11,346 bases of DNA from Gammaproteobacteria bacterium. GTDB lineage: Bacteria; Pseudomonadota; Gammaproteobacteria; Steroidobacterales; JABDKV01. Shown here piece by piece: positions 1 through 6,491 of this stretch (within the stretch, counting starts at the first letter, position 1; each line of letters begins with the position of its first letter). A program made the translations under genes and the position numbers. The notes below the pieces were generated by a model, which searched no databases, had not been told where the DNA came from, and saw only the letters and a list, made by a program, of their open reading frames with translations. Location: assembly GCA_029862285.1 (NCBI GenBank), contig JAOTXR010000029.1, forward strand, positions 1-11,346. Reading direction: 5' to 3'.

Positions 1-240
1 ATCGTCATTGATTGGACCGAGCTGCGAGCGCAGCCAAGCGGCCTGCAGGTCCGGATAAAGGGGATAGTCGGCCAGCAACAGCTGGTTTTGCCGGAGCGAC
101 GCAGCATCGCCGTCGAGGGCTTTGGGCCACGCCTCGCGAAACGCTTCGCGCTGATCCTGCAGACGCTGCGACCAGTTGGCCGGAGCCATCTGGGGCACGA
201 TCAACAGAAGGGCGGCGATTAGCGGGACGGTTCGATACAT
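1..240 (-). CDS. slt: Soluble lytic murein transglycosylase, N-terminal part (runs off left edge)
   Basis: Only the first 80 codons are present. The ATG is at 238-240, with a purine-rich AAAGGGA just upstream. Residues 1-21 form a signal peptide: a short basic start, a hydrophobic core rich in Leu, Ile and Ala, then an APA-type cleavage site. The mature start has the pattern of the Slt70 superhelical U-domain, with a QDQREAFREAW stretch at about 28-38 and a DYPLYPDLQAAWLR stretch at about 58-71. Slt enzymes are periplasmic and cleave the beta-1,4 bond between MurNAc and GlcNAc, leaving a 1,6-anhydro end. The catalytic C-terminal domain lies outside the window, so activity cannot be judged. 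The open frame on the opposite strand here is an antisense shadow. The family call rests on the N-terminal pattern only. Confidence 0.75.
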   Translation of the reverse strand, partial: MYRTVPLIAALLLIVPQMAPANWSQRLQDQREAFREAWPKALDGDAASLRQNQLLLADYPLYPDLQAAWLRSQLGPINDD

Positions 241-360
241 AGGTCCCTTTAGCTTAGTGATCTGGAATCGTCGTACAAGGGCAACGGGTCACATATTTGT
301 ACCAATTCCAAGGATTTAGCACCATCCGAGCGTTATGTTAAACTGAGCGTACTCTCCCTA

Positions 361-396
361 GTCGTCCGGTCCCCCTCGGCCGGGCGACATTTTTTT
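361..396 (+). terminator. Rho-independent terminator pointing along the plus strand, with no gene in front of it
   Basis: A 9-bp stem (361-369 with 380-388, one G-T pair) encloses a C-rich loop and is followed on the plus strand by seven T residues at 390-396. Both flanking genes, slt and degQ, are on the minus strand, where the hairpin is preceded rather than followed by the T-tract equivalent. It therefore does not look like the degQ terminator. It may end a small plus-strand RNA from the 241-360 gap or stop stray transcription. I could not find a convincing plus-strand promoter. Confidence 0.55.
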
Positions 397-413
397 GCCC
401 TCCGGCTATCTCG

Positions 414-1766
414 TCAGAGAATCAGCAGCAGGTGCGCGCTGCCGCGGCGGATGGTCAACACCAGCGACTCGGAAGCAGCGATGGCCTCCCGAAAAGTCGA
501 CAGACTGTCGATGCGGGTCCGGTTGACCTTGGTAATGACGTCGCCTTCCTGCAGGCCGCGCCGGGCGGCCGCACTACCGGCCTCCACGGCTGCAACCAGC
601 ACCCCGTCGATACCCCGGTAATCGCGGTTGTCAGGAAGCTCCGACAATTCGGCGCCCTGCAGACCGGCAGGCAACTCGCGTGCCGCGAGCTGCTGACTGT
701 CCGTACTGCTCAATTCGGCGGTTAATTTCCTGCGCTTGCCATCGCGGATCACTTCCAGCTTGACGACGTCGCCGACGCGCAACAGACCAACGGCGTTGCG
801 TAACTCGCCGGCGTCATCGACCGGATTGCCCTCGAGTTCGACGATGACATCGCCGGCTTCGACGCCGGCCTTTTCTGCAGCAGAACCCGGCATGACCTGG
901 GCGACGAGCGCGCCCTGTTCTGTCTCGAGTCCGTAGGCTTCCGCGAGCGCGGGCGTAAGTGTGTAAATGTTCACACCCAGCAGGCCACGGCGAACTTCGC
1001 CGAATTCGACGATCTGGTCCATGATGGATCGCGCCATATTGATCGGAATGGCAAAACCGATACCGAGATTGCCACCACTGTTGGAGATAATTGCCGAATT
1101 GATGCCAATCAACTCGCCGGTGAGAGTGATCAGTGCGCCACCGGAGTTACCCGGATTGATCGGCGCATCAGTCTGAATGAAGTCCTCATAGGCGTCGCGA
1201 TTGAGCCCGGAGCGTCCGAGTGCGCTGACGATTCCGGAAGTAACCGTATTTGTGAAACCGAACGGATTGCCGATTGCAACGACGAAATCGCCGACCTCGA
1301 GGCGGTCGGAATCGCCCAGGGCGATCTGGTCCAGCGACACGGGATCGACTTGTATTACAGCGATGTCTGAGCCGGTATCGGAACCAATGACTTTCGCCTC
1401 CAGGGTGCGGTCATCCAGCAGCGACACCTCGATTTCTTCGGCATTGCTAACGACGTGCGCATTCGTGAGTATGTAACCATTCTCGGCGTCAACGATGACA
1501 CCAGAGCCGGCGCTTTGAAATTGACGCCGTTGTGGTTGATCGGGGACATTAAAAAAACGTCGAAAGAACGGATCATCGAAAAACGGATTGTTTGCGACCT
1601 CGACGCTACCGCGGATGGCGATGTTGACCACCGAGGGTGCGACCTCTTTGATCATAGGCGCGAGCGTAGGCACCTTTTGTCCTTCGACTTCCAGAGGCAG
1701 GGCAGCCTTCAGCGACCATGCGCTGAGTAGCATGATGGCGGCTGCGATGGAAACCCGTACGGCCAT
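414..1766 (-). CDS. degQ: Periplasmic serine protease of the HtrA/DegQ family
   Basis: This is a 450-residue trypsin-like protease/chaperone for misfolded periplasmic proteins. Residues 1-21 form a signal peptide ending at an LKA-A site. The protease domain (about 35-255) has the full catalytic triad: His104 in TNAHVV, Asp134 in GSDIAV and Ser208 in NPGNSGGAL. Two PDZ domains follow at about 258-352 and 368-445. Two PDZ domains exclude a DegS type, which has one PDZ and a membrane anchor, and the length fits DegQ better than DegP. The loop before the triad is F/D/R-rich (about 61-85), like the LA loop of DegP/DegQ that controls oligomer state. The ATG at 1764-1766 has a GGGAG ribosome site about 9 bases upstream. 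The minus-strand order hsp20-degQ-slt groups stress and envelope functions, but gaps of 142 and 173 bases and the hsp20 terminator argue against one operon. DegP versus DegQ naming is inferred. Confidence 0.92.
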   Translation of the reverse strand: MAVRVSIAAAIMLLSAWSLKAALPLEVEGQKVPTLAPMIKEVAPSVVNIAIRGSVEVANNPFFDDPFFRRFFNVPDQPQRRQFQSAGSGVIVDAENGYILTNAHVVSNAEEIEVSLLDDRTLEAKVIGSDTGSDIAVIQVDPVSLDQIALGDSDRLEVGDFVVAIGNPFGFTNTVTSGIVSALGRSGLNRDAYEDFIQTDAPINPGNSGGALITLTGELIGINSAIISNSGGNLGIGFAIPINMARSIMDQIVEFGEVRRGLLGVNIYTLTPALAEAYGLETEQGALVAQVMPGSAAEKAGVEAGDVIVELEGNPVDDAGELRNAVGLLRVGDVVKLEVIRDGKRRKLTAELSSTDSQQLAARELPAGLQGAELSELPDNRDYRGIDGVLVAAVEAGSAAARRGLQEGDVITKVNRTRIDSLSTFREAIAASESLVLTIRRGSAHLLLIL

Positions 1767-1856
1767 GGGCTTTAGTCTCCCGAAAAATCAGACAGCAATG
1801 GTATTCGTGGCGCCTGGTGGCGGCAAATCGACGCCCGGTATCAGACAGGGACAGCG

Positions 1857-1893
1857 AAACAAGGGCGATGGTTCCGCACCATCACCCCTGTTT
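1857..1893 (-). terminator. Hairpin terminator after the small heat-shock gene
   Basis: Arms 1857-1872 and 1878-1893 pair over about 16 positions with one or two imperfect pairs around a 5-base loop. On the minus strand the stem ends in CCCTTGTTT, giving an interrupted T-rich 3' side. The hairpin starts 15 bases after the hsp20 stop codon and sits in the degQ leader, so it probably separates the two genes. Because the outer pairs are AAAC/GTTT, it could act weakly in either direction. Confidence 0.5.
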
Positions 1894-1908
1894 GGCCGTT
1901 GCCAGCGT

Positions 1909-2340
1909 TCAGTTTACGTCAACCAGAACGCGTTTTCGCTGTGCCTGAGTGGCCTTGGGAATGCTGATTTCCAGTACACCATTCTCGCTGCGCGCCAGCA
2001 CAGCCTCGGGGTCGATGCCATCAGGAAGTGTGAAGCGGCGGAAGAATTTGCCAGCGACGCGCTCGGCACGTCGGAGCCCTTCCTTCTGGTCTCCGGCGGT
2101 CGACTCGCGCTGACCGCTCAGTGACAGGACGCCATCTTCGACAGCAATATCAATGTCTTTGGGGTCGACTCCGGGAACGTCGACATGCAAAAGGAAACGG
2201 TCGTCTTCTTCGCTCAGGTCCACGGCGGGTACCCAGTCAGCGACAACGTCAGGGCTGCGGCTCGTATCCCGAAACAGCCGTTCGATCTCGCGGTGCAGCG
2301 AGCGGGCCGGACCCCACGGTTCATATCGCATCAGGTTCAT
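1909..2340 (-). CDS. Small heat-shock protein, Hsp20/alpha-crystallin family
   Basis: This 143-residue protein is a cytoplasmic ATP-independent holdase that binds unfolding proteins and passes them to DnaK or ClpB. The alpha-crystallin domain spans about 36-128, opening with DWVPAVDLSEEDDRFLLHVD and a PGVDPKDI turn. The family's GVL signature is in ENGVLEISIPK (119-129). The C-terminal RVLVDV gives the V-x-V version of the I-x-I motif that drives oligomer assembly. The chosen ATG (2338-2340) is the first residue of the conserved MNLMRYEPW start and has a near-perfect GGAGGA ribosome site 6 bases upstream. The frame is open for 52 codons further upstream, but those codons cover the sigma-32 promoter and are not translated in this model. 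The symbol (ibpA- or hspA-like) is left open because members are hard to tell apart. Confidence 0.93.
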   Translation of the reverse strand: MNLMRYEPWGPARSLHREIERLFRDTSRSPDVVADWVPAVDLSEEDDRFLLHVDVPGVDPKDIDIAVEDGVLSLSGQRESTAGDQKEGLRRAERVAGKFFRRFTLPDGIDPEAVLARSENGVLEISIPKATQAQRKRVLVDVN

Positions 2341-2382
2341 GTTGGTTCCTCCATCGGATCGTAAAAATACTGTGTCTACTTG

Positions 2383-2410
2383 ATTTGGGGGCCTCGATGA
2401 GCTTTTCAAG
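2383..2410 (-). promoter_or_regulatory. Sigma-32 heat-shock promoter of the Hsp20 gene
   Basis: Read on the minus strand, CTTGAA (2410-2405) is the -35 element and CCCCAAAT (2390-2383) the -10, separated by 14 bases. The RpoH consensus is CTTGAA, 13-15 bases, CCCCATnT, so this is one mismatch from ideal. Transcription would start near 2375, giving a leader of about 35 bases. Location, orientation and target gene all agree. Confidence 0.85.
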
Positions 2411-2469
2411 AGAGGCGCCGGCGCGACAGGAGGGCTTGACATAAGCCGCAAAATTTGCGTCCGGCGCAA

Positions 2470-2485
2470 ACACAACATCTTGTGT
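2470..2485. promoter_or_regulatory. NrdR-box-like palindrome A
   Basis: ACACAACATCTTGTGT matches the NrdR consensus acaCwAtATaTwGtgt at 14 of 16 positions. It lies within a longer perfect inverted repeat with 9-base arms (2467-2475 and 2480-2488). NrdR is the ATP/dATP-sensing repressor of ribonucleotide reductase genes. It normally binds two boxes about three helical turns apart, whereas the next box here is 80 bases away centre to centre. A 13-base core, ACAACATCTTGTG, recurs in inverted orientation at box C. Confidence 0.6.
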
Positions 2486-2534
2486 TTGGTCATCATTTTG
2501 TGACAATAAAAATACCCCGAAAAAACTCAACAAC

Positions 2535-2554
2535 TTTTCCACAAGTTATGCACA
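2535..2554 (+). promoter_or_regulatory. Two DnaA-box-like sites one helical turn apart
   Basis: TTATGCACA (2546-2554) is a perfect match to the DnaA box TTATnCACA, and TTTTCCACA (2535-2543) is one base off. Their starts are 11 bases apart, so both face the same side of the helix. They sit in an AT-rich stretch (about 2500-2590) upstream of nrdJa. E. coli nrdAB is known to be controlled by DnaA through paired boxes in its promoter, so the same link between replication and dNTP supply is inferred here. A chromosomal origin is unlikely because only two boxes and no origin gene neighbours are present. Confidence 0.55.
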
Positions 2555-2565
2555 ATATATTGATT
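2550..2565. promoter_or_regulatory. NrdR-box-like palindrome B
   Basis: The core CAATATATTG (2553-2562) is a perfect palindrome and exactly fits the NrdR core CwAtATaTwG; the outer three bases on the right side are poor. It overlaps the end of the second DnaA-like box, so NrdR and DnaA would compete here if both sites are used. Confidence 0.55.
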
Positions 2566-2606
2566 TTTAATAAAAAACTTTATCACTTCGGACAGCCTTT
2601 CGGGTC

Positions 2607-2635
2607 TTGACAGTGACCCGGGTGGGCCCTAGTCT
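2607..2635 (+). promoter_or_regulatory. Candidate sigma-70 promoter of nrdJa
   Basis: A perfect -35 TTGACA (2607-2612) is followed after 17 bases by TAGTCT (2630-2635), which keeps the first, second and last bases of TATAAT. Transcription would start near 2642. NrdR-like box C would then fall at about +6 to +21, a classic repression position, with box B and the DnaA-like sites at about -77 to -107. The -10 is weak, so this is a candidate. Confidence 0.5.
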
Positions 2636-2646
2636 TTAGGTCCGCT

Positions 2647-2662
2647 GCACAAGATGTTGTAT
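2647..2662. promoter_or_regulatory. NrdR-box-like palindrome C
   Basis: GCACAAGATGTTGTAT keeps the fixed NrdR core positions C-A-A-n-A-T-n-T-T-G. Its reverse complement contains ACAACATCTTGTG, identical over 13 bases to box A. The exact recurrence in a short intergenic region makes chance unlikely. It lies just downstream of the candidate transcription start. Confidence 0.55.
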
Positions 2663-2772
2663 CGCCGCCAGGCGCACCAACAACACCTGCAGCAGTGGTG
2701 GGGAGATCCGGCCGGGCGGGCCGGGGCGACGGAATCAAATAACAGCTTTTTCCATGGGGAGCGGATCCTAGA

Positions 2773-4914
2773 ATGACGACAGCGCTCAAGTTGGCACCGA
2801 CGGTGGCAGAAATTCCTTATCAACCGGCCTCCATCGATATATGGGAGCAGAAATATCGATTGTGCGCACGCGACGGGAGCACCGTCGACGACACCCTCGA
2901 CGATACTTATCGGCGGGTCGCCCGGGCGCTGGCGGATGTCGAGCCGTCGGACCGGCGGGAACGCTGGAACGAACGGTTTCTCTGGGCGTTGCGTCATGGC
3001 GCCATACCGGCCGGTCGTATCGTTTCAAATGCAGGGGCCCAGGAACACAAGCCGGCAACGTCGACCATCAATTGCACCGTGTCCGGCACGGTCAGTGATT
3101 CGATGAACGATATCCTCGGCAAAGTGCACGAGGCAGGACTGACGCTGAAGGCCGGTTGCGGTGTCGGTTACGAGTTTTCTACGCTGCGACCCCGTGGTGC
3201 ATATGTCTCAGGAGCAGGGGCGCACACTTCGGGGCCGTTGTCTTTCATGGATATCTACGATCGCATGTGTTTTACCGTGTCATCGGCCGGTGGCCGGCGC
3301 GGTGCGCAGATGGCTACGTTCGATATCGGTCATCCGGACGTAATCGACTTTATCCGCGCCAAACGCGAAGACGGACGGCTGCGTCAGTTCAATCTGTCGT
3401 TGCTGATCACCGACGATTTTATGCAGACCGTGATGGACGACAAAGACTGGTCGCTGGCGTTCCCTATTTCCGAGGCCGAACAGGCGGCGGACAGCATCGA
3501 TCTGGAAGATCCCGAGTTAGTCGTTTGGCGCCACTGGCCGAGTGATGAAAATTATCTGCAGCGCGAAGATGGGCTGGTTGCCTGCAGGATTTATAAGAAA
3601 ATGCCCGCACGGCGTATGTGGGATCTCATCATGAGTTCCACCTACGATTTTGCCGAACCGGGATTCGTGCTGATCGACCGCGTCAATGAAATGAATAACA
3701 ACTGGTTCAGCGAGGACGTACGCGCGACCAACCCATGTGGCGAGCAACCGCTGCCGCCTTATGGCAGCTGTCTGCTTGGCTCGGTCAATCTGACCCGTTT
3801 CGTACGCGAGCCGTTCACCGAGAACGCGAAATTTGATTGGGAACAGTTCAATAAGGTCATACGAATATTTACTCGTATGCTGGACAATGTCGTGGAAATT
3901 AACGGCTTGCCGTTATCACGCCAGCGCGAGGAGATCATTGGCAAAAGACGTCATGGCATGGGTTTTCTCGGTCTTGGCTCCACGATTACGATGCTGCGGA
4001 TGAAATACGGCGAAGAGGCTTCGGTTGAGTTTACCGAGCGTGTTGCGCGCGAACTTGCGCTGACCGGCTGGCAGACCGGGCTGGAGCTGGCTAAGGAAAA
4101 AGGCCCGGCGCCGATAATGCTGGAGGAATTCGCCGTCACCGAAGACATGCTGCGGGAACGGCCAAAGATGGCGCGTGACGGCTGGCGCGCGGGCGCCAGG
4201 ATACCGGGTCGTGTGCTGCATGCCCGTTACAGCCGTTACATGGAACGCATCGGTGAGGTCGCCCCCGAACTGGTCGACGAACTGGCGGAGGTGGGCGCGC
4301 GGTTTACGCACCACAGTTCCATTGCGCCTACGGGCACCATCTCCCTGTCACTGGCGAACAACGCGAGTAACGGTATTGAGCCGAGTTTTGCGCATCATTA
4401 CTTTCGCAATGTAATTCGCGAAGGCCGCAAGACCAAAGAAAAAGTCGACGTGTACTCTTTCGAGTTGCTGGCTTATCGCGAGTTGATCAACGCCAATGCC
4501 ACGGCCGATGGCAACGGTCAGGAGGCCCTGCCGGAGTACTTTATTACGACAGCAGACATCACGCCCAGGGCCCATGTAGACATACAAGCGGCGGCCCAGC
4601 GATGGGTCGACTCGTCGATTTCCAAGACGGCGAACGTTCCCACCGACTACCCGTACGAAGACTTCAAGGACATTTATCTGTACGCGTACAGGAAGGGTCT
4701 CAAGGGATGCACAACCTTCCGCTTTAACCCGGAAGCGTTCCAGGGCGTCCTGGTCAAGGAAGAGGATCTGAAGAATACCCGCTATCGCTTTGCGCTCGAA
4801 GACGGCCAGGTGCTGGAGGTCAAGGGCGATGAAGAAATTGAGTACGACGGTGAAACACACACAGCCGCCAACCTGTTTGATGCCCTCAAGGAGGGTTACT
4901 ACGGCAAGTTCTGA
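2773..4914 (+). CDS. nrdJa: Adenosylcobalamin-dependent class II ribonucleotide reductase, catalytic subunit
   Basis: The 713-residue protein makes deoxyribonucleotides using a 5'-deoxyadenosyl radical from B12, so it works with or without oxygen. The active-site set is complete. NPCGE (320-324) supplies Asn320, the thiyl-radical Cys322 and Glu324. Cys333 in GSCLLGSVNL and Cys101 in STINCTVSG form the redox pair. The phosphate-binding IAPTGTISL is at 517-525 and the SISKTANVP signature at 615-623. An N-terminal ATP-cone is not apparent. Longer NrdJ proteins end in a cysteine-rich tail that re-reduces the active-site disulfide. This one ends at GYYGKF without it, and the tail is found on the next gene. 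That is the split arrangement known in Pseudomonas. The ATG at 2773 has GGGGAG about 10 bases upstream. Confidence 0.95.
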   Translation: MTTALKLAPTVAEIPYQPASIDIWEQKYRLCARDGSTVDDTLDDTYRRVARALADVEPSDRRERWNERFLWALRHGAIPAGRIVSNAGAQEHKPATSTINCTVSGTVSDSMNDILGKVHEAGLTLKAGCGVGYEFSTLRPRGAYVSGAGAHTSGPLSFMDIYDRMCFTVSSAGGRRGAQMATFDIGHPDVIDFIRAKREDGRLRQFNLSLLITDDFMQTVMDDKDWSLAFPISEAEQAADSIDLEDPELVVWRHWPSDENYLQREDGLVACRIYKKMPARRMWDLIMSSTYDFAEPGFVLIDRVNEMNNNWFSEDVRATNPCGEQPLPPYGSCLLGSVNLTRFVREPFTENAKFDWEQFNKVIRIFTRMLDNVVEINGLPLSRQREEIIGKRRHGMGFLGLGSTITMLRMKYGEEASVEFTERVARELALTGWQTGLELAKEKGPAPIMLEEFAVTEDMLRERPKMARDGWRAGARIPGRVLHARYSRYMERIGEVAPELVDELAEVGARFTHHSSIAPTGTISLSLANNASNGIEPSFAHHYFRNVIREGRKTKEKVDVYSFELLAYRELINANATADGNGQEALPEYFITTADITPRAHVDIQAAAQRWVDSSISKTANVPTDYPYEDFKDIYLYAYRKGLKGCTTFRFNPEAFQGVLVKEEDLKNTRYRFALEDGQVLEVKGDEEIEYDGETHTAANLFDALKEGYYGKF

Positions 4915-4990
4915 CTTGCACAAATCGCCGGCAGAGTGAAAACGCTCATTGCTCGCGCAAGCTCATTTATTTGATAAAGACTTAAATCCA

Positions 4991-5746
4991 ATGAACCCGA
5001 TCAAGATAGACAGCAAGATTATTGATTGCGGTGTCGTCACAGACACCGAGGCGCCGGCCGAGGCACCGACCGAGGCAGCGCCGCCTGTAAAAGAGCAGGC
5101 CAAAGTTGTGGAACTGGTCACGGACGCGACTGCCACCGAGTCCGAGACCAATGTCATCCACATGCACGAGAAAGTAGGCCGCCCCGAGGAGCTCGAAGGC
5201 TCAACCTACAAAGTGAAGACACCGGTTTCCGACCATGCGATGTATGTAACTATCAACGACATCATCCTCAATGCGGGTACCGAGCACGAGCAACGCCGTC
5301 CCTTCGAGATATTCATTAACTCGAAGAACCTGGATCACTACCAGTGGATCGTTGCTTTAACCCGGATTATCTCGGCGGTGTTTCGCAAGGGTGGCGATGT
5401 GACGTTCCTGGTTGACGAGTTGAAAGCGGTTTTCGATCCGCGTGGTGGTTACTGGAAATCCGGTGGCACCTACATGCCGTCGATCATCGCCGAACTCGGT
5501 CACGTGGTCGAAACCCATCTGCGGAAAATCGGTCTGCTGCAACCGCTTGAAATCGACGAACATCGTCAGCGCCTGATCGAGGAAAAGCGGGCCGAGTACG
5601 AGGACCGCAAGCGTCAGACGGACGCGTTCGCGGAGTCCGTGTACCCGGACGGCGCCCAGCTTTGCATACGGTGCAATACCGCCGCGGTGGTCATGCTCGA
5701 CGGTTGCCGCACCTGCCTGAGTTGCGGCGACAGCGAGTGCGGTTAG
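4991..5746 (+). CDS. nrdJb: Class II ribonucleotide reductase accessory subunit with TSCPD domain and cysteine-rich tail
   Basis: From the ATG at 4991 the protein is 251 residues. Residues 1-15 (MNPIKIDSKIIDCGVV-like start) lead into a low-complexity Ala/Glu/Pro/Thr linker (about 18-50). A TSCPD domain at about 72-190 matches the region that follows the catalytic barrel in full-length NrdJ. A charged, probably helical segment follows at 188-215. The tail carries Cys225-x2-Cys228 and Cys239-x2-Cys242-x2-Cys245-x4-Cys250, ending GCRTCLSCGDSECG. That is the NrdJ C-terminal zinc/redox signature expected to pass electrons from thioredoxin to the NrdJa active site. The gene starts 76 bases after nrdJa, presumably in the same transcript. 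The frame is open back to a TTG at 4949, but the ATG gives the more family-like start; neither has a strong ribosome site. Confidence 0.87.
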   Translation: MNPIKIDSKIIDCGVVTDTEAPAEAPTEAAPPVKEQAKVVELVTDATATESETNVIHMHEKVGRPEELEGSTYKVKTPVSDHAMYVTINDIILNAGTEHEQRRPFEIFINSKNLDHYQWIVALTRIISAVFRKGGDVTFLVDELKAVFDPRGGYWKSGGTYMPSIIAELGHVVETHLRKIGLLQPLEIDEHRQRLIEEKRAEYEDRKRQTDAFAESVYPDGAQLCIRCNTAAVVMLDGCRTCLSCGDSECG

Positions 5747-5758
5747 AAACATAGAAAT

Positions 5759-5791
5759 AGGGGACAGACCACGGTTTTTGTGGGGAACCCC
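5759..5791 (+). repeat. AGGGGnCAGnCC motif, copy 1, after the nrdJb stop
   Basis: AGGGGACAGACCACGGTTT (5759-5777), preceded by AAT, starts within 12 bases of the nrdJb stop codon. It can fold: CCAC (5769-5772) with GTGG (5780-5783) around a T-rich loop, inside GGGG (5760-5763) with CCCC (5788-5791). There is no T-tract after the stem. With its flank it is 20 of 22 bases identical to copy 2 after pepQ. Confidence 0.65.
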
Positions 5792-5870
5792 ATAAGCTGC
5801 GATTCGGACACAATCAAGGTGACATTTCGGACAAAACGCACGGCGCAGCTCACCGTCTGGAAACACAGAG

Positions 5871-5888
5871 CCGCGGCCGGCGCCGCGG
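5871..5888. terminator. GC hairpin between two converging genes
   Basis: CCGCGGC and GCCGCGG form a perfect 7-bp stem around CGGC, midway between the ends of nrdJb (plus) and the cohesin-like gene (minus). Neither side has a T-tract, so termination by this hairpin alone is uncertain. Its place suits a shared barrier between converging transcripts. Confidence 0.35.
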
Positions 5889-5921
5889 TTCATCACGTGA
5901 TACCAGGCGGCCCCTTAGATC

Positions 5922-6491
5922 TTACTTGCGGCGAAATCCCGCAAGCGAAGCGAGGCCGGCAATCATGAACCAGACGGCAGCAGGCAGCGGAATGTTGATC
6001 CCCATCGTGTGCAAGCCGAACGTCGGATCGTCGATCGGGGTGAAGCCCGCACCGAACCAGCCACCCGTAAGGGCGCCGTTGGTCACCATGTCGAACACGG
6101 CGAGGCCGGGAGCGGTTGCGGTGAACGACAGGTTCGCCATCAACGTCGGCGGAACGTCGGTCGGAGCAATCAGATCGGTGAGGAACTGACCCCAGACGAT
6201 CACCGCGCTGTTGGCGGTATTCGGCGGACAGTTAACGCTGCCCGGGCACGAAAAGTCAGCGACGGTATTCAGCTTCAGATTGATCGAGTTGAGCTGGACC
6301 AACGCGGGATCCCAGAAAAGGTTGATGCCACCGGCAATCAGGCCTTCACCGCTGAAATCGCCCCAAATCTGCAGCTCGAAGGTATCACCGACTCTAACCT
6401 TGTCCGGTCCGACGATCGACATCGAGGCGGCATTGGCATTGACTGCGAGCAGCAGGCCTACCGTCAGAGCCGCAATTACTTTCTTGATCAT
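5922..6491 (-). CDS. Exported cohesin-like protein with VPLPA-type exosortase sorting tail
   Basis: The protein is 189 residues from the ATG at 6489-6491, which has GGGGAG 8 bases upstream; the frame is open 16 codons further but has no comparable ribosome site. Residues 1-22 are a signal peptide (MIKKVIAALTVGLLLAVNANA). The mature domain starts with GPDKVRVGDTFELQIWG (28-44) and contains GGINLFWDPALVQL (54-67), the pattern of cohesin-like beta-sandwiches. Cys82 and Cys88 may pair. The C-terminus is IPLPAAVWFMIAGLASLAGFRRK (167-189): a proline motif, a membrane helix and a basic end. That is the tripartite PEP-CTERM/VPLPA signal, cleaved by an exosortase during export to the outer surface. 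No exosortase gene is present here. The role is unknown; a surface or biofilm-matrix protein is inferred. Converges on nrdJb. Confidence 0.85.
   Translation of the reverse strand: MIKKVIAALTVGLLLAVNANAASMSIVGPDKVRVGDTFELQIWGDFSGEGLIAGGINLFWDPALVQLNSINLKLNTVADFSCPGSVNCPPNTANSAVIVWGQFLTDLIAPTDVPPTLMANLSFTATAPGLAVFDMVTNGALTGGWFGAGFTPIDDPTFGLHTMGINIPLPAAVWFMIAGLASLAGFRRK

Noticed and set aside
12..242. Open frame on the plus strand, 76 residues
   Set aside because: It is antisense to the slt start, which has a signal peptide and family pattern. The plus frame is Ala/Arg-rich with no recognisable domain.
1767..1908. Sigma-E promoter for degQ
   Set aside because: A GAAC and TCTGA pair is present on the minus strand, but the gap is about 23 bases instead of 15-17.
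1588..2124. Long plus-strand frame of 178 residues across the degQ-hsp20 gap
   Set aside because: Most of it is antisense to two clear genes. It has no ribosome site and no family pattern.
2341..2496. Longer Hsp20 start at 2496
   Set aside because: The extra 52 codons cover the sigma-32 promoter and the strong ribosome site at 2346-2351, which point to the ATG at 2338-2340.
2500..2590. Replication origin in the AT-rich stretch with DnaA boxes
   Set aside because: There are only two boxes, with no further clusters and no dnaA, dnaN or partition genes nearby. Promoter control of nrdJ explains them better.
2663..2772. Cobalamin riboswitch in the nrdJ leader
   Set aside because: It would make sense for a B12-dependent enzyme, but I find no B12 box (GCCACTG) or the expected long fold in the leader.
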